A stretch of DNA of 64,000 bases, from positions 372,001-436,000 of the forward strand of contig CAXXJI010000003.1 of NCBI GenBank assembly GCA_963666035.2, read 5' to 3'. The stretch comes from CALMFG01 sp963666035 (GTDB taxonomy: Bacteria; Bacillota; Clostridia; Christensenellales; CALMFG01). Shown here piece by piece: positions 16,538-25,251 of this stretch (the first letter of the stretch is position 1; each line of letters begins with the position of its first letter). Below the pieces are notes generated by a model. The model saw only the letters and a program-made list of their open reading frames with translations, did not search any database and was not told where the DNA came from. Both the position numbers and the translations under genes were made by a program.

Positions 16538-18460
16538 ATGAAGTATTCTTTTGTTAGAGCCGCTGCGGCGGTTCCGCTGACCACGGTGGGCAATGTTAAA
16601 AAAAATGTCGGGCATATCATCGACATGATTACGGTGTTGGAGGAAAACGAAGTCAATGTCGTCGCTTTCCCCGAGCTTTGTATCACCAGCTACACGCTGG
16701 GCGATCTGTTTCGCCAGTCGCATCTTTTGGATTCCGCAATGGACGGGCTTTTCCGCCTGCTGTGGGCGACCAAGCAGTTTAAAATCATCTCCATCGTCGG
16801 GATGCCGCTGGTGTATAAGGATAAACTCTATAACGTGGCGGTGGTGATCCAGAGCGGCGAGATTTTGGGCATTGTGCCCAAAGCCTATATCCCTAATTAT
16901 TCCGAGTATTATGAAGAACGCTGGTTTAACTCGGGCGCGGGAATTGAGAATAAAACCATCACGCTCCGGGGTAAAGAAATCCCCATCGGAACGGATTTAT
17001 TGTTTGAGTGCGAAACCTATCGCAAGTTCACGTTTGGCGTTGAGGTCTGCGAGGACCTGTGGGCGCCCTTTCCGCCGCACGCGTATCAGGCGCTGGCGGG
17101 CAGCTTTATGTGCTTTAATATCTCGGCCAGCAACGAAATTGTGGGCAAAGCGGATTACCGCCGGGAGATGATGCGCCACCAAAGCGCACGGTATGTCTGC
17201 GCCTATGCCTATGTATCGGCCGGATGCGGCGAATCGACTACGGATACGGTGTTTGGCGGGCATGCGCTTTTGGCCGAAAACGGAAAGCAGTTGGGTGAAA
17301 CCAGGCTGTTCAGCTTTGATAATGAGCTTGCCATCACCGAATTTGATATTGAGCGGCTGGCGCACGACCGGCTGCTTCGCAACACATTTGAAGATATCGG
17401 CGACAAGAAAATCTACCGCCGAATTAAGTTCAAGCTGGAAAACGATGGAATTTTACCGCGTTTTCGCGAGATGACCAAGATGCCGTTTGTGCCTTTTTCG
17501 GGTGCGGAACGGAACCATCGCTGTCAGGAAGTGTTCAATATTCAAGTGGCGGGGCTGGCCAAGCGCTTGCTGCACACGGGCATCAAAAAGATGGTAATCG
17601 GCGTTTCGGGCGGGCTGGATTCCACGCTGGCGCTTTTGGTGGCACATCAGGCGGCGGCGGTCTGCGGGCTGGAACCCAGCGCGGTGCTGGGTGTGGTGAT
17701 GCCGGGGTTCGGCTCTACGGACGAAACCCAGTCCTTGGCGCGGCAGTTGGTGGAAGCGTTCGGTGCCGAACTCCGAGAGATTTCCATCGTTCCATCGGTA
17801 AAACAGCACTTAAAAGATCTCGATCATTCAGAAGAAGCCAGAGATATTACATATGAAAACGCACAAGCCAGAGAACGCACCCAGATACTCATGGACCTTT
17901 CGAATCAGCAGGGCGGCATGGTCATCGGTACCGGTGATTTAAGCGAACTGGCCTTGGGCTTTTGCACCTATGCGGGCGATCAGATTTCCATGTATGGTGT
18001 GAATGCGGGTATCGCCAAAACGCTGATTAAGGAGATTGTGCTCTGGAAAGCGGATACGGAAGTGGACGCAGTATATGACGTCATTCATGCGATTCTCGCT
18101 ATCCCGCCCAGTCCCGAGCTTTTGCCGCAGGATGACGGCAAAGCCGAGCGGCAGGATACGCAGGCTCAGATCGGCCAATATAATCTGAATGACTTTTTCA
18201 TGTACTATATTCTGCGCTTTCAGATGAAGCCTAGAAAGATTCTGGTGCTGGCCGAATATGTTTACGGCGACGAATATACCAAAGAAGAACTGGTGGGGCA
18301 TTTAAAAAACTTCTACAAACGGTTCTTTTCGGCCCAGTTTAAGCGCTCCTGCATGCCGGACGGTATCAAGGTCGGGTCAGTGTCCCTCTCGCCGCGAAGC
18401 GACTGGCGTATGCCCAGTGATGCGGATGTCAGCATGTGGCTGGCTGCGCTGGATGAATAA
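16538..18460 (+). CDS. nadE: Glutamine-dependent NAD+ synthase
   Basis: Makes NAD+ from deamido-NAD+ and ATP, taking ammonia from glutamine through an internal tunnel. The 640-residue protein is the long bacterial form. An N-terminal nitrilase-type glutaminase carries the triad E46 (FPELC), K115 (VPKAYIPNY) and C171 (EVCEDLW). The C-terminal synthetase has the ATP-pyrophosphatase P-loop SGGLDST near residue 356 and GTGDLSELALGFCTYAGD. AAGGA stands 9 bases before the ATG. It is transcribed away from secA. Length, triad and P-loop all fit a working enzyme. Confidence 0.97.
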   Translation: MKYSFVRAAAAVPLTTVGNVKKNVGHIIDMITVLEENEVNVVAFPELCITSYTLGDLFRQSHLLDSAMDGLFRLLWATKQFKIISIVGMPLVYKDKLYNVAVVIQSGEILGIVPKAYIPNYSEYYEERWFNSGAGIENKTITLRGKEIPIGTDLLFECETYRKFTFGVEVCEDLWAPFPPHAYQALAGSFMCFNISASNEIVGKADYRREMMRHQSARYVCAYAYVSAGCGESTTDTVFGGHALLAENGKQLGETRLFSFDNELAITEFDIERLAHDRLLRNTFEDIGDKKIYRRIKFKLENDGILPRFREMTKMPFVPFSGAERNHRCQEVFNIQVAGLAKRLLHTGIKKMVIGVSGGLDSTLALLVAHQAAAVCGLEPSAVLGVVMPGFGSTDETQSLARQLVEAFGAELREISIVPSVKQHLKDLDHSEEARDITYENAQARERTQILMDLSNQQGGMVIGTGDLSELALGFCTYAGDQISMYGVNAGIAKTLIKEIVLWKADTEVDAVYDVIHAILAIPPSPELLPQDDGKAERQDTQAQIGQYNLNDFFMYYILRFQMKPRKILVLAEYVYGDEYTKEELVGHLKNFYKRFFSAQFKRSCMPDGIKVGSVSLSPRSDWRMPSDADVSMWLAALDE

Positions 18461-18551
18461 AATATTACAAAAGTATTGCAAAACTATAAATAATGTGTCA
18501 TGATAAGTCATATACGGGGGCTGAACGAAATATTTTTTTGTGAGGTTCGAT

Positions 18552-18656
18552 ATGGTGATGTTTTTTAAGAAATTCGCATGGGCACTGTTTGTGGTTTTGG
18601 CGGCGCTGGTAATCGGGAACGTGTTGGTGAATACCGTCTTAGGCATGTTGATTTAA
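18552..18656 (+). CDS. Small single-helix membrane peptide (34 residues)
   Basis: A short frame with ATG at 18552, TGAGGT 6 bases upstream, and a stop at 18654-18656. It reads MVMFFKKFAWALFV then an almost wholly hydrophobic stretch to VLGMLI. This predicts one membrane helix with a short positive N-terminus. A good rho-independent terminator starts 15 bases after the stop, so the frame, ribosome site and terminator form a complete small transcription unit between nadE and hemW. I do not recognise a family. No antitoxin RNA is obvious on the other strand. It could also be a chance frame within a small RNA. Confidence 0.5.
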   Translation: MVMFFKKFAWALFVVLAALVIGNVLVNTVLGMLI

Positions 18657-18670
18657 TCTGGCATAATCGA

Positions 18671-18700
18671 AATACCGCAATGCAGTACGCGGTATTTTTT
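18671..18700 (+). terminator. Rho-independent terminator
   Basis: Stem AATACCGC/GCGGTATT (18671-18678, 18689-18696) followed by TTTTAT, after the 34-residue frame and before hemW. Confidence 0.78.
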
Positions 18701-18702
18701 AT

Positions 18703-18732
18703 TTGAAAAAAACCAGTGTGATTGGTTATAAT
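18703..18732 (+). promoter_or_regulatory. Promoter of hemW, possibly giving a leaderless mRNA
   Basis: TTGAAA (18703-18708), 18-base spacer, TATAAT (18727-18732). The hemW ATG begins at 18739, 6 bases after the -10, about where transcription should start. Confidence 0.65.
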
Positions 18733-18738
18733 CATTGT

Positions 18739-19866
18739 ATGACAGGAATCTATATACATATCCCCTTTTGCGACGCAAAATGTAATTACTGCAATTTTGT
18801 GTCTCAGGTTGGCGGGGACAAGGAAGGATATATTAAAGCACTCATCAAAGAAATTGCAGTGATGGATGCTTTTCATAACGGTGAAGCGGACAGCCTGTTT
18901 TTTGGCGGGGGCACGCCTTCCACGGTTAAGCCCTACTATCTGGAGCAGGTGTTGAATGCGCTGCGCCGGAGCATGACGATTGTGCCGGAGGCGGAAATTA
19001 CACTGGAAGCTAATCCGGGCACAGTGGACAGGGTCAGCCTTGCGGAATATAAGCGCATCGGTATCAATCGCTTAAGCTTTGGCTTGCAGACGACCGACAA
19101 CGCCGAACTGGAGGTTTTGGGCAGAATTCATACCTATGAGGGATTTTTAGCGTCCTACCAAGTGGCGCGGGAATCTTTTTTTGAGAACATCAATATTGAT
19201 CTCATCTTTGGCCTGCCGAACCAAACAGTAGACGGTTTTATGGATACGGTGAGAAGAGCGGCGGAACTGGACCCCGAGCACCTGTCAGTGTATGCGCTGA
19301 AATTGGAAAAAGGCACGCCGATGTACCGTGAATATTATGGATCACCTCAGATGCCGGGGGAAGACGCCGAGCGGGAGATGTATCATACGGCAATTGATTA
19401 CCTTAAAAGCCAGGGTTATGTGCACTATGAGACATCCAACTTTGCCAAGCCCGGGTTTGAATGCCGACATAACTTAAAGTACTGGACAGGAGAGCCCTAT
19501 ATCGGCTACGGCGTTGCGGCGCATGGATATTATCTGACCGATACCGGTGCGATGCGCACCGAAAATACGTCGGATATCGAAACCTATATCAAGGATTTAA
19601 TCGACGGCATCCATGATGAACAGACGCTGACGCCTTTAAGCCTTCGGGATATTCGAGACGAATATATCATGCTGCGGCTGAGGCTGGCCGAGGGTATTCG
19701 GTTCGCCGATTTTAAGCAGCGCTTTGGGCTGAACTTTGAAGCCGAATTTTCGGACGCGATTGAGAAAACCAAAAAGGCCGGATTGATTACGCAGGACAAA
19801 GCGGGTATCCGGCCGACGGTCAGAGGGTTTGATTTGCAAAACATGCTAATAACAGAGTTTCTATAG
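18739..19866 (+). CDS. hemW: Radical SAM heme chaperone HemW
   Basis: A 375-residue radical SAM protein of the HemW/HemN-like family, today regarded as a heme-trafficking chaperone and not a coproporphyrinogen dehydrogenase. The cluster-binding motif is CDAKCNYC (C11, C15, C18), preceded by GIYIHIPF exactly as in family members. FFGGGTPS, EANPGT, NRLSFGLQT and the C-terminal HemN_C-like domain follow. The start ATG at 18739 gives the normal N-terminus. The frame extends upstream to 18703, but that would run through the promoter. A shared terminator with metF follows at 19875. Confidence 0.92.
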   Translation: MTGIYIHIPFCDAKCNYCNFVSQVGGDKEGYIKALIKEIAVMDAFHNGEADSLFFGGGTPSTVKPYYLEQVLNALRRSMTIVPEAEITLEANPGTVDRVSLAEYKRIGINRLSFGLQTTDNAELEVLGRIHTYEGFLASYQVARESFFENINIDLIFGLPNQTVDGFMDTVRRAAELDPEHLSVYALKLEKGTPMYREYYGSPQMPGEDAEREMYHTAIDYLKSQGYVHYETSNFAKPGFECRHNLKYWTGEPYIGYGVAAHGYYLTDTGAMRTENTSDIETYIKDLIDGIHDEQTLTPLSLRDIRDEYIMLRLRLAEGIRFADFKQRFGLNFEAEFSDAIEKTKKAGLITQDKAGIRPTVRGFDLQNMLITEFL

Positions 19867-19874
19867 CGCAAAAA

Positions 19875-19900
19875 AAACACCGCGATGAAGCGGTGTTTTG
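19875..19900. terminator. Bidirectional terminator between hemW and metF
   Basis: Stem AAACACCGC/GCGGTGTTT (19875-19883, 19890-19898) with A run on one side and T run on the other; the two genes converge here. Confidence 0.85.
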
Positions 19901-19908
19901 ACTTTTTA

Positions 19909-20772
19909 TTATATTCCGGTATCCTGAAGTATTTCCAATATGGCTTCGTGCTTATTCATTGTGTAAAGATGTATGCCGTCCGTGCCTTGTTCGGCCAGCG
20001 TCTGCACTTGTGCTTTAGCAAAATCCAGACCGTGCTGCCTAAAGCTTTCCTCGTCTTCGCCGTACAGCGCATACAGGCGGGAGAGTGAAGCCGGAATTGA
20101 CCCGCCGGAAAGGGTGACCATGCGATAAATCTGCTTGGGGTTTAATACCGGCATAATGCCGACGCTGATCGGGATAGTAATTCCTTTGGCGCGTGCGGTA
20201 TCGATGAATCTGAAAATCGCATCCGTATCAAAACACAGCTGAGTGTTCAGCCGGACAGCACCCAGATCCTGTTTGAGTTTGAGGTATTCGTATTCTTCGT
20301 CTATACTGCGTAAGCGCGGATGCCCTTCCGGATAGGCTGCGGCGGAGGTGAAGAAATCGCCTGTTTTTCCGATAAAGGCGATAAGGTCGGTGGCGTGCCG
20401 AAAAGCCTTGAAAGCTTCCTGCATATTTTCGCCCTTGGGCACGTCGCCCCGCAAGGCCAAGATATTATCGATGCCGCTTTGCTTCATATCCACCAAAATC
20501 TCCTGAATATCCGCTTCGGCTGCGCCCACACAGGTCAGGTGCGCCAAGGGCTCAATGCCGTATTCGCTTTTGATTCTGGAAGCGATGGCCACGGTTTTGT
20601 CCTTTTGGCTGCCGCCAGCGCCGTAGGTGACGCTGATAAAAGCGGGTTCGGCCGATTTCAGCGCAGAAATCGTAGCAAACAGAGCCTCGACGCCGGTGTC
20701 CATGGTTTTGGGCGGGAAGACCTCGAAGCTTAAAGTGGTTTTATGGCGGGTTTTAATGTCGTTGATATTCAA
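19909..20772 (-). CDS. metF: 5,10-methylenetetrahydrofolate reductase
   Basis: Reduces methylene-tetrahydrofolate to methyl-tetrahydrofolate, the methyl donor of methionine synthase and, in acetogens, of the Wood-Ljungdahl pathway. The 287-residue TIM-barrel protein has FEVFPPKTMDTGVE with the catalytic glutamate near the N-terminus. It also has ISVTYGAGGSQKDKT, HLTCVGA and LALRGDVPKGE, all family hallmarks. It faces the methionine synthase activation protein across a 130-base region with overlapping divergent promoters, and metH follows that protein, so the folate-methionine genes form one locus. No partner subunit MetV was seen beside it. Confidence 0.95.
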   Translation of the reverse strand: MNINDIKTRHKTTLSFEVFPPKTMDTGVEALFATISALKSAEPAFISVTYGAGGSQKDKTVAIASRIKSEYGIEPLAHLTCVGAAEADIQEILVDMKQSGIDNILALRGDVPKGENMQEAFKAFRHATDLIAFIGKTGDFFTSAAAYPEGHPRLRSIDEEYEYLKLKQDLGAVRLNTQLCFDTDAIFRFIDTARAKGITIPISVGIMPVLNPKQIYRMVTLSGGSIPASLSRLYALYGEDEESFRQHGLDFAKAQVQTLAEQGTDGIHLYTMNKHEAILEILQDTGI

Positions 20773-20845
20773 GCGGTTTCTCCAAAATTTTTTCTATTAT
20801 TAAAACACATGTCATGATATAAATGCAACAAAAACGCGGATATCG

Positions 20846-20880
20846 TTGAAAAGGTTTCATAATTATTATATATTATACCA
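20846..20880. promoter_or_regulatory. Overlapping divergent promoters of metF and the metH operon
   Basis: Plus strand: TTGAAA (20846-20851), 17-base spacer, TATATT (20869-20874) toward the metH operon. Minus strand: extended -10 TGGTATAAT (20880-20872) toward metF. The two -10 boxes share bases 20872-20874, so both polymerases cannot bind together. Confidence 0.65.
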
Positions 20881-20901
20881 TAATGATAAAGGAGTAAGCG
20901 A

Positions 20902-21519
20902 TTGCAAAGTTTTTCATACCCGCTGATTCTAAAGAAACCCGCACAGCAGGCGGTTTTAAGGCGGCTGGGGTATCATAAACAGACGGTGGTGGAAACCACG
21001 GATATGGCAAGGCTGGTTGGTATGATGGAAAAAGCCGAAGACCTTTGCCGCCCCAGAGCCAAAGCAGTGATGATGGCCATTGCGGCCAAAGACAGTCAAA
21101 GTATCTCGTTGGAGAGCGGGCTGGTCTTGAAATCGGCGAAACTTGCAAAAATGCTGGAAAACGCCAATCAGGCACTCCTGATGGGAGCGGCGCTGGATGC
21201 TGTGGTGACCCAAACCATCAATCGCGAGCTGAAAAGCGGCGATGCGGTGTATGCTGTGGTGCTGGACGCTTACGCCAGTGAATGTGTGGATGACGCACTG
21301 GATTTCGTGATGCAAGCGCAAGCGAGAAACGGGTTCAATGTCGGGCGGATGTTGACACGCCATCGGTTCAGTGCAGGTTATGGTGATTTGGATTTAAGTT
21401 ATCAAAAAGATTTATATCATATACTCAAAATGGACGAGCTGGGGGTGACCATCAACGAAAACTTTTTGATGGAGCCCGAAAAAAGCGTCATCGCGATCTG
21501 CGGTGTGGAGGGAACATGA
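20902..21519 (+). CDS. Stand-alone methionine synthase (B12) reactivation domain protein
   Basis: Resembles the C-terminal activation domain of cobalamin-dependent methionine synthase (Met_synt_B12), which binds SAM and lets oxidised cobalamin be reductively methylated. In many Clostridia it is a separate protein, as here (205 residues). Recognisable parts are the N-terminal EVLRRLGY-like helix (QQAVLRRLGY), the central LMGAALDAVVTQTINREL and the acidic VVLDAYASECVDDALDFV. It ends with RFSAGYGDLDLSYQKDLYHIL, where the SAM-binding RxSxGYG motif is visible. The start is TTG 20902 after AAGGAG. It overlaps metH by 4 bases, so the enzyme and its reactivator are made together. Confidence 0.85.
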   Translation: MQSFSYPLILKKPAQQAVLRRLGYHKQTVVETTDMARLVGMMEKAEDLCRPRAKAVMMAIAAKDSQSISLESGLVLKSAKLAKMLENANQALLMGAALDAVVTQTINRELKSGDAVYAVVLDAYASECVDDALDFVMQAQARNGFNVGRMLTRHRFSAGYGDLDLSYQKDLYHILKMDELGVTINENFLMEPEKSVIAICGVEGT

Positions 21520-23891
21520 TTGATTTTAAGGAAGTGCTGAAAAACGAATATTTGATTCTGGACGGCGCGACCGGTTCCCATCTGCAGGCCAACGGGCTTA
21601 AAGTGGGGCAGAGCCCTGAGCAATTTGTGGCTGACAATCCGGAAGTGATCCAGAGCCTTCAAAAAGCTTATATCAATGCGGGGTCAAGAGTGATCTACAC
21701 CGCCACGCTCGGCGGCAGTCGGCCCAAATTGAACGATTTCGGCTTGGGCGATAGGGTGTATGAACTCAATAAACGCTTGACCGAAATTTCGGTTCAAGCC
21801 GCAGACGGGCGCGCATGGGTGGCGGGTGATATCGGCGGCACAGGGCAGTTTATTCGCCCTTTGGGCGACCTCAGCTTTGAAGCCATGGTGGATATCTTTA
21901 AAGAGCAAGTGCGCGGCCTTGCAGACGGCGGCGCGGATATCATCGTCATTGAGACCATGATCGACCTCAACGAAGCAAGGGCGGCCGTGCTGGCCGCCAA
22001 GGAAACCTGCGATTTGCCGGTGTTTGTTACCATGACGTTTGATGAGAGCGGACGAACATTGACGGGGTCATCCCCCAAGGCGGCGGCCATCGCACTGCAG
22101 GCTCTGGGCGCGGATGCGGTCGGCCTTAATTGCTCTACCGGGCCTTTTGAGATGACGGGGCATGTTCGGGATATGAAATCGGTGCTGGATGTGCCGTTGA
22201 TCGTCAAACCCAATGCTGGAATCCCTGTGCTAAAAGACGGTAAAACGGTATTCAATCTGGGTGCGGATGATTTCGTATCCGGCATGCTCGCGCTGGTGGA
22301 TTTAGGTGCGGATATCATCGGCGGGTGTTGCGGCACGACACCGGAATATATTGAGAAGCTCGCTAAAGCTGTTAAAGGCAGAAAACCGGATGAAATAGAA
22401 GCAAAATATATATCTTATCTCTCGTCCAATTTTGAAGAAAAGACGATACCCGAAAACGGCAAGCTGTTTGTAATCGGCGAACGCATCAATCCCACGGGAA
22501 AGAAAGCGCTGAAAGAGAGCTTCGTCAGCGGCGACATTTCGCTGGCGGTGGAGTTTGCCAACACCCAACGGAGCGCTGGCGCGGATGCGCTGGATGTCAA
22601 TGTGGGCGTGCCGGGCATTGATGAAAAAGCCGTGATGGAACCGCTGGCCGGGGAGCTGGGAGCACGGATGAAACTGCCGCTGGTATTTGACTCATCCTAT
22701 TCGGACACCATCGAGAAGGCGCTCCGCATCTATCCGGGACGCGCGCTGATTAATTCGATCTCTGCTGAGAAGGGCAAGGCCGAGGTACTTTTGCCTTTGC
22801 AGAAAAAATACGGCGCGATGGCGATTCTGCTGCCGATCGGCGAAACAGGTATTCCCGCCACAGCCGAAGCGCGGGCGACGATCATTGAAGATTTGTTTGC
22901 GACGGCCGAAAAATTGGGTTTAAAGAAGCATGATTTTCTGGTGGATGGATTGGCGTTCGCCATATCGTCTTCGCTGGACGCGGCTGAACAGACTTTTAAG
23001 ATGCTTAAATGGTGCAAGCAGAATGGTTTTAAAACCGTTCTTGGCGTTTCCAATGCTTCTTTCGGTCTGCCCGAACGGAAATGGGTGAATATGGCCTATC
23101 TTTCGGCGGCTATGTTGCATGGCCTGAATGCGGCGATTATCAACCCCAACGAAGAAGTTTTGATGAATACAGCACTGGCTTCGGGAGCGGGTTCTGGGGC
23201 GGGATCCGGATTTTGGCGATTATATTGATGCGGTAACGGATACTGGCACAGCGTCCGGCGGCGGAGAGAAAAGCGCAGTCACGCTGTTTGATGCGGTGGT
23301 GGGCGGCAAAGACCCGCTGGAACTTTTAAAAAAAAGAGATTGAAACCCGTGAAGTGCAGGCGATTATCGACCAGGAAATCATTCGCGCACTGAATCATGT
23401 GGGCGATCTGTTTGCCGAAAAGAAGTATTTTCTGCCCCAGCTTCTGGCTTCGGCACGTTCGGCAAAAACCGTTTTCGATTTTATTGAGCCGTATTTGGAA
23501 AAAGAAAGCGGCGGAGCGATCAAAAAAAAGAAAGTCGTGATGGCCACGGTCAAGGGGGATATTCACGATATTGGAAAAAACCTGGTGGCGCTGATGCTGA
23601 AGAATCACGGATTCGATGTGATTGATCTTGGCAAGGATGTACCGAGCGAAACGATTATCCAAACGGTGAAGGAAGCCGGAGTGGAGCTGGGTGGGGCTTT
23701 CGGCACTGATGACCACGACCGCCCAGGAGATGGCCAAGACGGTGGAAGCTTTGGGTAAAGAGACACCGGACGTGAAGGTGATGGTGGGCGGCGCTGTGGT
23801 GACGCCTGAATTTGCTGAGGAGATCGGCGCGCACGGGTATTCCAAGGATGCCGCGGATGCTGTGAAAGTGGCCAAAAAGCTGACGGATTGA
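21516..23891 (+). pseudogene. metH: Cobalamin-dependent methionine synthase, frame broken at three places
   Basis: Transfers a methyl group from methyl-tetrahydrofolate to homocysteine through cobalamin. The homocysteine domain fills residues 1-290, with zinc-binding cysteines in GLNCSTGP and GGCCGTTP. The pterin-binding domain follows (FVIGERINPTGKK onward). The cobalamin domain carries the DxHxxG ligand in GDIHDIGKN near 23560. The short form without activation domain is about 790 residues, matching the separate activator upstream. The frame shifts near 23180-23215, in an A run near 23328-23336 (eight A where seven fit), and near 23688-23692 (GGG where GG fits). All are probable one-base insertions. 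The last part restores ...TTTAQEMAKTVEALG. Three insertions beside other broken genes suggest sequence error. Confidence 0.92.
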
Positions 23892-23939
23892 TAAAAACCT
23901 GATTTTCAGGTTTAAAATAGATTTTATAAAGATTGTGAG

Positions 23940-24687
23940 ATGAAAAGAATGATTGAAGTTGATACCCATGTGCACACGGTACTGAGTGGACATGCTTTTT
24001 CCACGCTTTTGGAAAACGTGGCGGCGGCAAAAAAGAAAGGATTAAAGGGCTTTGCGTCCACCGATCACGGACCACTGGTGCCGCATGGCGCGCCCAACTT
24101 TCTGCCCTATACGATGCGGCTTTGGCCGACGCATATGGAGGGAATCCGTGTGTATAAATCCTGCGAGGCCAATATCACCGGTCCTTCGGGTGAGCTGGAT
24201 ATTCCGCCTTTCTATATTAAGATGCTGGATTTTGTGGTGGCGGGACTGCACTTTGTGCCCGAGGAGACCTTTGGCTTTGAAAAACACGACCAAAGCGATG
24301 ATTGCGGCATATAGCGACCCCTTTGTGGATGTGGTGGCACATCCGGACAACCCGAATTACCCGTGTGATCTTGAAAAAGGTTGTTTTAGCCGCTAAGGCG
24401 AACGGCACAAGGCGATTGAGATCAATAACCAGTCTGTACAGCTGCGCCCCGGCGCCAAAGATAATGTGGAAGAGATGATTCGGCTGTGCAAGCAAAACGA
24501 CACAATGGTGGTTCTGGCGAGCGACGCGCACCTTTGCTATAATATTGGTGAGGTGAGTGTGGCAGAAGGTATGCTGAAAGCGGCAGGTTTTCCGGAGGAA
24601 CTCGTCTTAAACGCGGATTTCTCGCGTTTTGAAGCCTATATTGCGGCCAGAAGCGCGCGCATTGCCGCGATGGAGGATGATGAATAA
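23940..24687 (+). pseudogene. PHP-domain phosphoesterase (YcdX-like), frame broken
   Basis: A PHP metallo-phosphoesterase of the YcdX/hydrolase type, expected about 245 residues. The first metal motif DTHVHTVLSGHA is at residues 8-19, and STDHGP, ANITGPSGELDIP, HPDNP and the late ASDAHLCYNIGEV follow. These segments are spread over three frames. The reading shifts near 24279-24290 (extra A), near 24375-24380 (extra A before GGTTGTTTTAG) and near 24410 (probably one base lost). Joined, the parts give a complete, normal-looking domain. The start is ATG 23940 or 23949. It lies 48 bases after metH on the same strand. The substrate of this family is uncertain. Confidence 0.8.
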
Positions 24688-24788
24688 AAACCATCGGGCG
24701 CGATGAAATATTCATGTTTTAGCCCTTGCATTTAAAACATGCATATGATAAAATCTTAAAGTTGTATAAATTTAGGAGGAATATTCAA

Positions 24789-25043
24789 GTGCAGATTGCA
24801 TCATTGATTATTAGAATTATTTTGATCATCGCTTCTGTTTTTCTGATTGTCGTAGTTCTTTTGCAGCAAGGCAAAAGCGCGGGGCTTTCGGGAAGCATTG
24901 CGGGAGGTGCCGAAACATTTTTCGGACAGAATAAAGCATCTTCGATGGAAGGTAAATTGGAACGGGCTGACAAAGTGGGTGGCGGCGATATTCATGCTGG
25001 CTGGCGAGTTGCGCTGGTTCTGATGAATAAATTTGGCGGCTGA
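24789..25043 (+). CDS. secG: Protein translocase subunit SecG, second helix scrambled by paired indels
   Basis: A small SecYEG subunit with two membrane helices. The start is GTG 24789, with AGGAGG 9 bases upstream. Residues 1-55 are normal: a first helix IILIIASVFLIVVVLLQQGKSAG, then LSGSIAGGAETFFGQ, the conserved loop. From the run GAACGGGCTG near 24962 the given frame reads RADKVGGGDIHAGWRVA. Reading one base earlier gives ERLTKWVAAIFMLA, the expected second helix. The given frame is correct again for LVLMNKFGG. So an insertion near 24964-24966 and a deletion near 25005-25012 cancel, and the open frame hides the damage. It lies between the PHP gene and rnr, the usual secG-rnr order. Confidence 0.85.
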   Translation: MQIASLIIRIILIIASVFLIVVVLLQQGKSAGLSGSIAGGAETFFGQNKASSMEGKLERADKVGGGDIHAGWRVALVLMNKFGG

Positions 25044-25074
25044 TTGCATTGTGGCCAACCGATAACGCTTTTTC

Positions 25075-25107
25075 AAACACCTCTTAAAGACCATAAGGGG
25101 TGTTTTT
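25075..25107 (+). terminator. Terminator after secG
   Basis: Imperfect stem AAACACCTCTTA/TAAGGGGTGTTT followed by TTTTG, 32 bases after the secG stop. Confidence 0.75.
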
Positions 25108-25251
25108 GTTTGCAAAGAAAGAAACGTTGTGAAAATAAAATCAGGTCTTTGCATCGAAAAAACAGATTCGATGGTTAGATTTATCCGTGCACTGGTTATA
25201 ATATATTAAGAAGAGCGGCTGGTGGCATAGATATAAGCAAAAAAAAGGAAA

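Noticed and set aside
20773..20901. Possible cobalamin or SAM riboswitch before the metH operon
   Set aside because: The gap is only about 130 bases with no B12-box or SAM-element core; the promoters occupy much of it.
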